A stretch of 64,000 bases of DNA from Rotaria macrura (Eukaryota > Rotifera > Eurotatoria > Philodinida > Philodinidae), in the NCBI GenBank assembly GCA_900239685.1, contig OENT01000004.1:124001-188000 (forward strand). The letters are read 5' to 3'. This document shows, piece after piece, positions 61,873 through 64,000 of the stretch. Within the stretch, counting starts at the first letter, position 1, and each line of letters begins with the position of its first letter. Both the position numbers and the translations under genes were made by a program. Below the pieces are notes generated by a model. It had not been told where the DNA came from and did not search any database. It worked only from the letters and a program-made list of their open reading frames with translations.

Positions 61873-64000
61873 CTATTCTTCAGTTTTAGTTCGAAAACAT
61901 GAACAACAGGCACATGTTTCATGCTCTTTTGTTGAATTATATTCTTTGACTTGGTCCGATGGTATACCGGAAGCAAACAGATTCAGTACTTGACGATGAA
62001 TACGAATTCTCATTTCATTACCAAATACTAAGTCACCATCGCATGCCCAATTACCAAATTGTCTTCGATCCGTATGCTTTGGACGTATGAGAACTTCACT
62101 AACATGATATCTTTCAATCGAAGGTAGATCTTCTATTGATGGACTATCTTTAGCAACTTGCCAGAGAAAACGTAAAAATCCCGAGCGCCATGAATGCTTC
62201 ACAAGAATTAAATCAAACGATCCGTTACCTAAACGACACTAGATGGAACATTGAAATCGAAGTGTAATTGAATTTATTCACCTAAATGAACGAATGGAGA
62301 CATTCCAAATTTACTCTTTGCACAACGGCCTGGTATATTGAGACAATTAATTGATACATATTTTCCTTCGCATGTTTTTACTAATGATAAATCCATGTCT
62401 TGATTTACAAGGTTTCCTTTCGAAGCACATCGTTTACAATTCGTTCTACAAAATTCTAAAGCGGGTGCAACGATTTTTTCAAGATGTTTCAACGACGTAT
62501 GTCTGTGATTAGTTTGATTTGCTCCTATGTTTTCAGTATCGACTGCTTGTTGTGAATCTAATACAATAAATGAATCAACTGTATTCGTTGTATCATCCTT
62601 GTTTACTGGTGATAATGACGTCAATGAATCAGAAGATGATAATGTCATTATTATTTCTGCTTCGTATGATTTGTGACGAAGGAAACGACACAATCCAGCT
62701 ACGTCGTATCTAAATGGACCAAGAAAACGCCATTTATCGGATCGATAAATAACATCACCGAAAAACCCATATGCAAGCATAGCTCCCATAAAACGTACAA
62801 AGCCGTTTTCATTGTGAAGCTTTGTAAAAAAAATAAAATAAACGAGGATAAATGAAAAATATCAGACATATTCTATTTACGGTCGCTATATCAATTGACA
62901 ATGTTTCACCAATAATAATCTGCAAGGCACTCGTTACTGGATCATTAACGCCTGTTGTGCCGAAAACGATGGCATCTGTTGAACCAGCTGGTATGATACC
63001 TATTCTTAGATCAGGCCGAATAATTTGAACTAGTGGATCATCAATATTTAATTGTGCTTCACGAGCTGTTTTTAATAGAAGACCCTGACATAATTCAGCA
63101 AACATTCCATCACCACCAACACAAACAATACCATCATAATCATGTATATCTTGATCAATTAGATGATCTTTCGCTTGATCGGCACGTTCTGTATAAATTG
63201 AATTAACAGTGATGTTAGCTTCTTTGAATATGGGCAATACGGATCTTTCATACACAAGTTTTGCTCGACCTAATTAATGAAAAGAAAGAAAAGAGACTTC
63301 TTTTCTATGCAATTTGATTATTCCTTAAGCCTATGATGGATTCAGATTGGCAAGTAACTAATAGTTATTTTTTTTTGAATCAATATTATCCATCGATTAA
63401 TCACTTTTACTAAGATAAATAGAGTATATTTACATAAGGTACATAGTGAAGAAAACAACGTTAAAATTCGATTGCTATAAGAGATATGAAGTTTGTTTTG
63501 ACAGTGTACTGCATTTCACTTAATTCAAATTTATCCTTCAATTAAATCCGTTGATAATTAAATCAGAAGATTTCTCTTTAAATTTCTGTTGGACTAAGTA
63601 TCTCTTCTTCCCACTAAAAAAGATATCGATTTCATAAACAGACCAAACTTGAGATCAAAATCTTAACCTTACTTGATTTATATTTAATGGAAAAGTGATT
63701 CTTCAAATGAATATGATACAAATTCAATTTGTTTACGTCTTTTGCAGAAGCATTTTTTTCTCAACGACGATTTTAATAATATTCATCAATATGTCTATCT
63801 CATCCATAGAAAAGTTGTATTCTTTTCCGAAGGAATACGAAAAGATCTTGAGAATAATTGTATAAAAAAATAAAGTTCTATTCTTATTACCTTTACCACC
63901 AAATGGATTAACAAACGCTAGCAAATGACGTGGTCGCTGTGTCAGTTTTGATAAACATGAATTCAAATTAATATATAATCTATTTGCAATATCATCAGTA
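61873..64000 (-). CDS. CERK: ceramide kinase, 5' part beyond the right edge
   Basis: Four exons are visible: 63891-64000 (continuing past the edge), 62881-63269, 62282-62819 and 61873-62228. They join in phase. The enzyme phosphorylates ceramide to ceramide-1-phosphate using ATP. The visible part starts at the end of the PH-like domain and runs through RPRHLLAFVNPFGGKG, the nucleotide loop IVCVGGDGMFAELCQG and IGIIPAGSTD (Asp as in CERK). Next come MLAYGFFGDVI, WRFLGPFRYDVAGL, the Cys motif CRTNCKRC, HLGNGSFDLILVKH and the closing CDGDLVFGNEMRIRIHRQVL and LFASGI. These follow the human CERK order throughout. The C-terminus adds a Cys cluster (ETCACCSCF) that could be palmitoylated. The intron before the last visible 5' exon is 621 nt. 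Confidence 0.93.

Noticed and set aside
1-64000. tRNA, rRNA, snRNA genes and CRISPR arrays
   Set aside because: Scanned by eye for box A/B-like motifs and regular spacer arrays; nothing convincing. A tRNAscan-SE and Infernal run would settle it.

Overview
This is eukaryotic, AT-rich animal DNA. Genes are split by mostly short (about 40-90 nt) GT-AG introns, with a few introns of 0.4-1.5 kb. The best guess is a bdelloid rotifer. The protein families are spiralian-type. One protein carries an N-terminal degenerate receiver-like module of a kind I remember from many bdelloid proteins. There are also candidate bacterial or fungal-type genes and several short nonautonomous DNA transposons. No prokaryotic operon organisation is present. 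The taxonomic call is inference. I rebuilt exon structures by hand from splice signals, reading-frame continuity and family resemblance.

Layout. 0.4-1.1 kb (+): 3' part of a two-pass membrane protein resembling TMEM249. 2.9-5.6 kb (-): an 8-exon intermediate filament protein with a lamin-tail domain but no CaaX box. 7.1-8.2 kb (-): an intronless fusion of a receiver-like module with an EI24/CysZ-like membrane domain. 9.3-13.8 kb (-): a 14-exon ceramide-kinase-like (CERKL-type) lipid kinase. 13.8-19.8 kb: gene-poor, with a 168-bp hAT-like MITE. 19.8-21.1 kb (-): a DUF4419 gene with an apparent frameshift. 22.2-22.6 kb (-): a small secreted cysteine-containing protein. 27.2-29.4 kb (-): a beta-hydroxyacid dehydrogenase whose single large intron holds a 390-bp fold-back element. 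30.1-31.3 kb (-): ZNF207/BuGZ.

33.8-34.6 kb (+): a decayed endonuclease/exonuclease/phosphatase pseudogene. 36.1-42.7 kb (-): a 24-exon receptor tyrosine phosphatase with a threonine-rich mucin-like stretch encoded by a minisatellite. 42.7-50.5 kb: gene-poor, with one plausible orphan exon. 50.5-51.1 kb (+): a small single-pass membrane protein. 51.1-55.3 kb (-): mitochondrial GABA transaminase (ABAT). 55.8-57.1 kb (-): a protein made of two fused neuronal-calcium-sensor-like modules. 58.6-60.6 kb: a degenerate 57-bp tandem repeat and a nested pair of hAT-like elements, each with an 8-bp target duplication. 61.9-64.0 kb (-): ceramide kinase (CERK), running off the right edge.

The genes do not form one pathway. 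The two ceramide-kinase-family genes are paralogues about 50 kb apart on the same strand, differing at the GST(N/D) motif in the way human CERKL and CERK do. The most unusual items are the receiver/EI24 fusion, the double calcium-sensor protein, the bacterial-type dehydrogenase with its fold-back intron, and the nested hAT elements.
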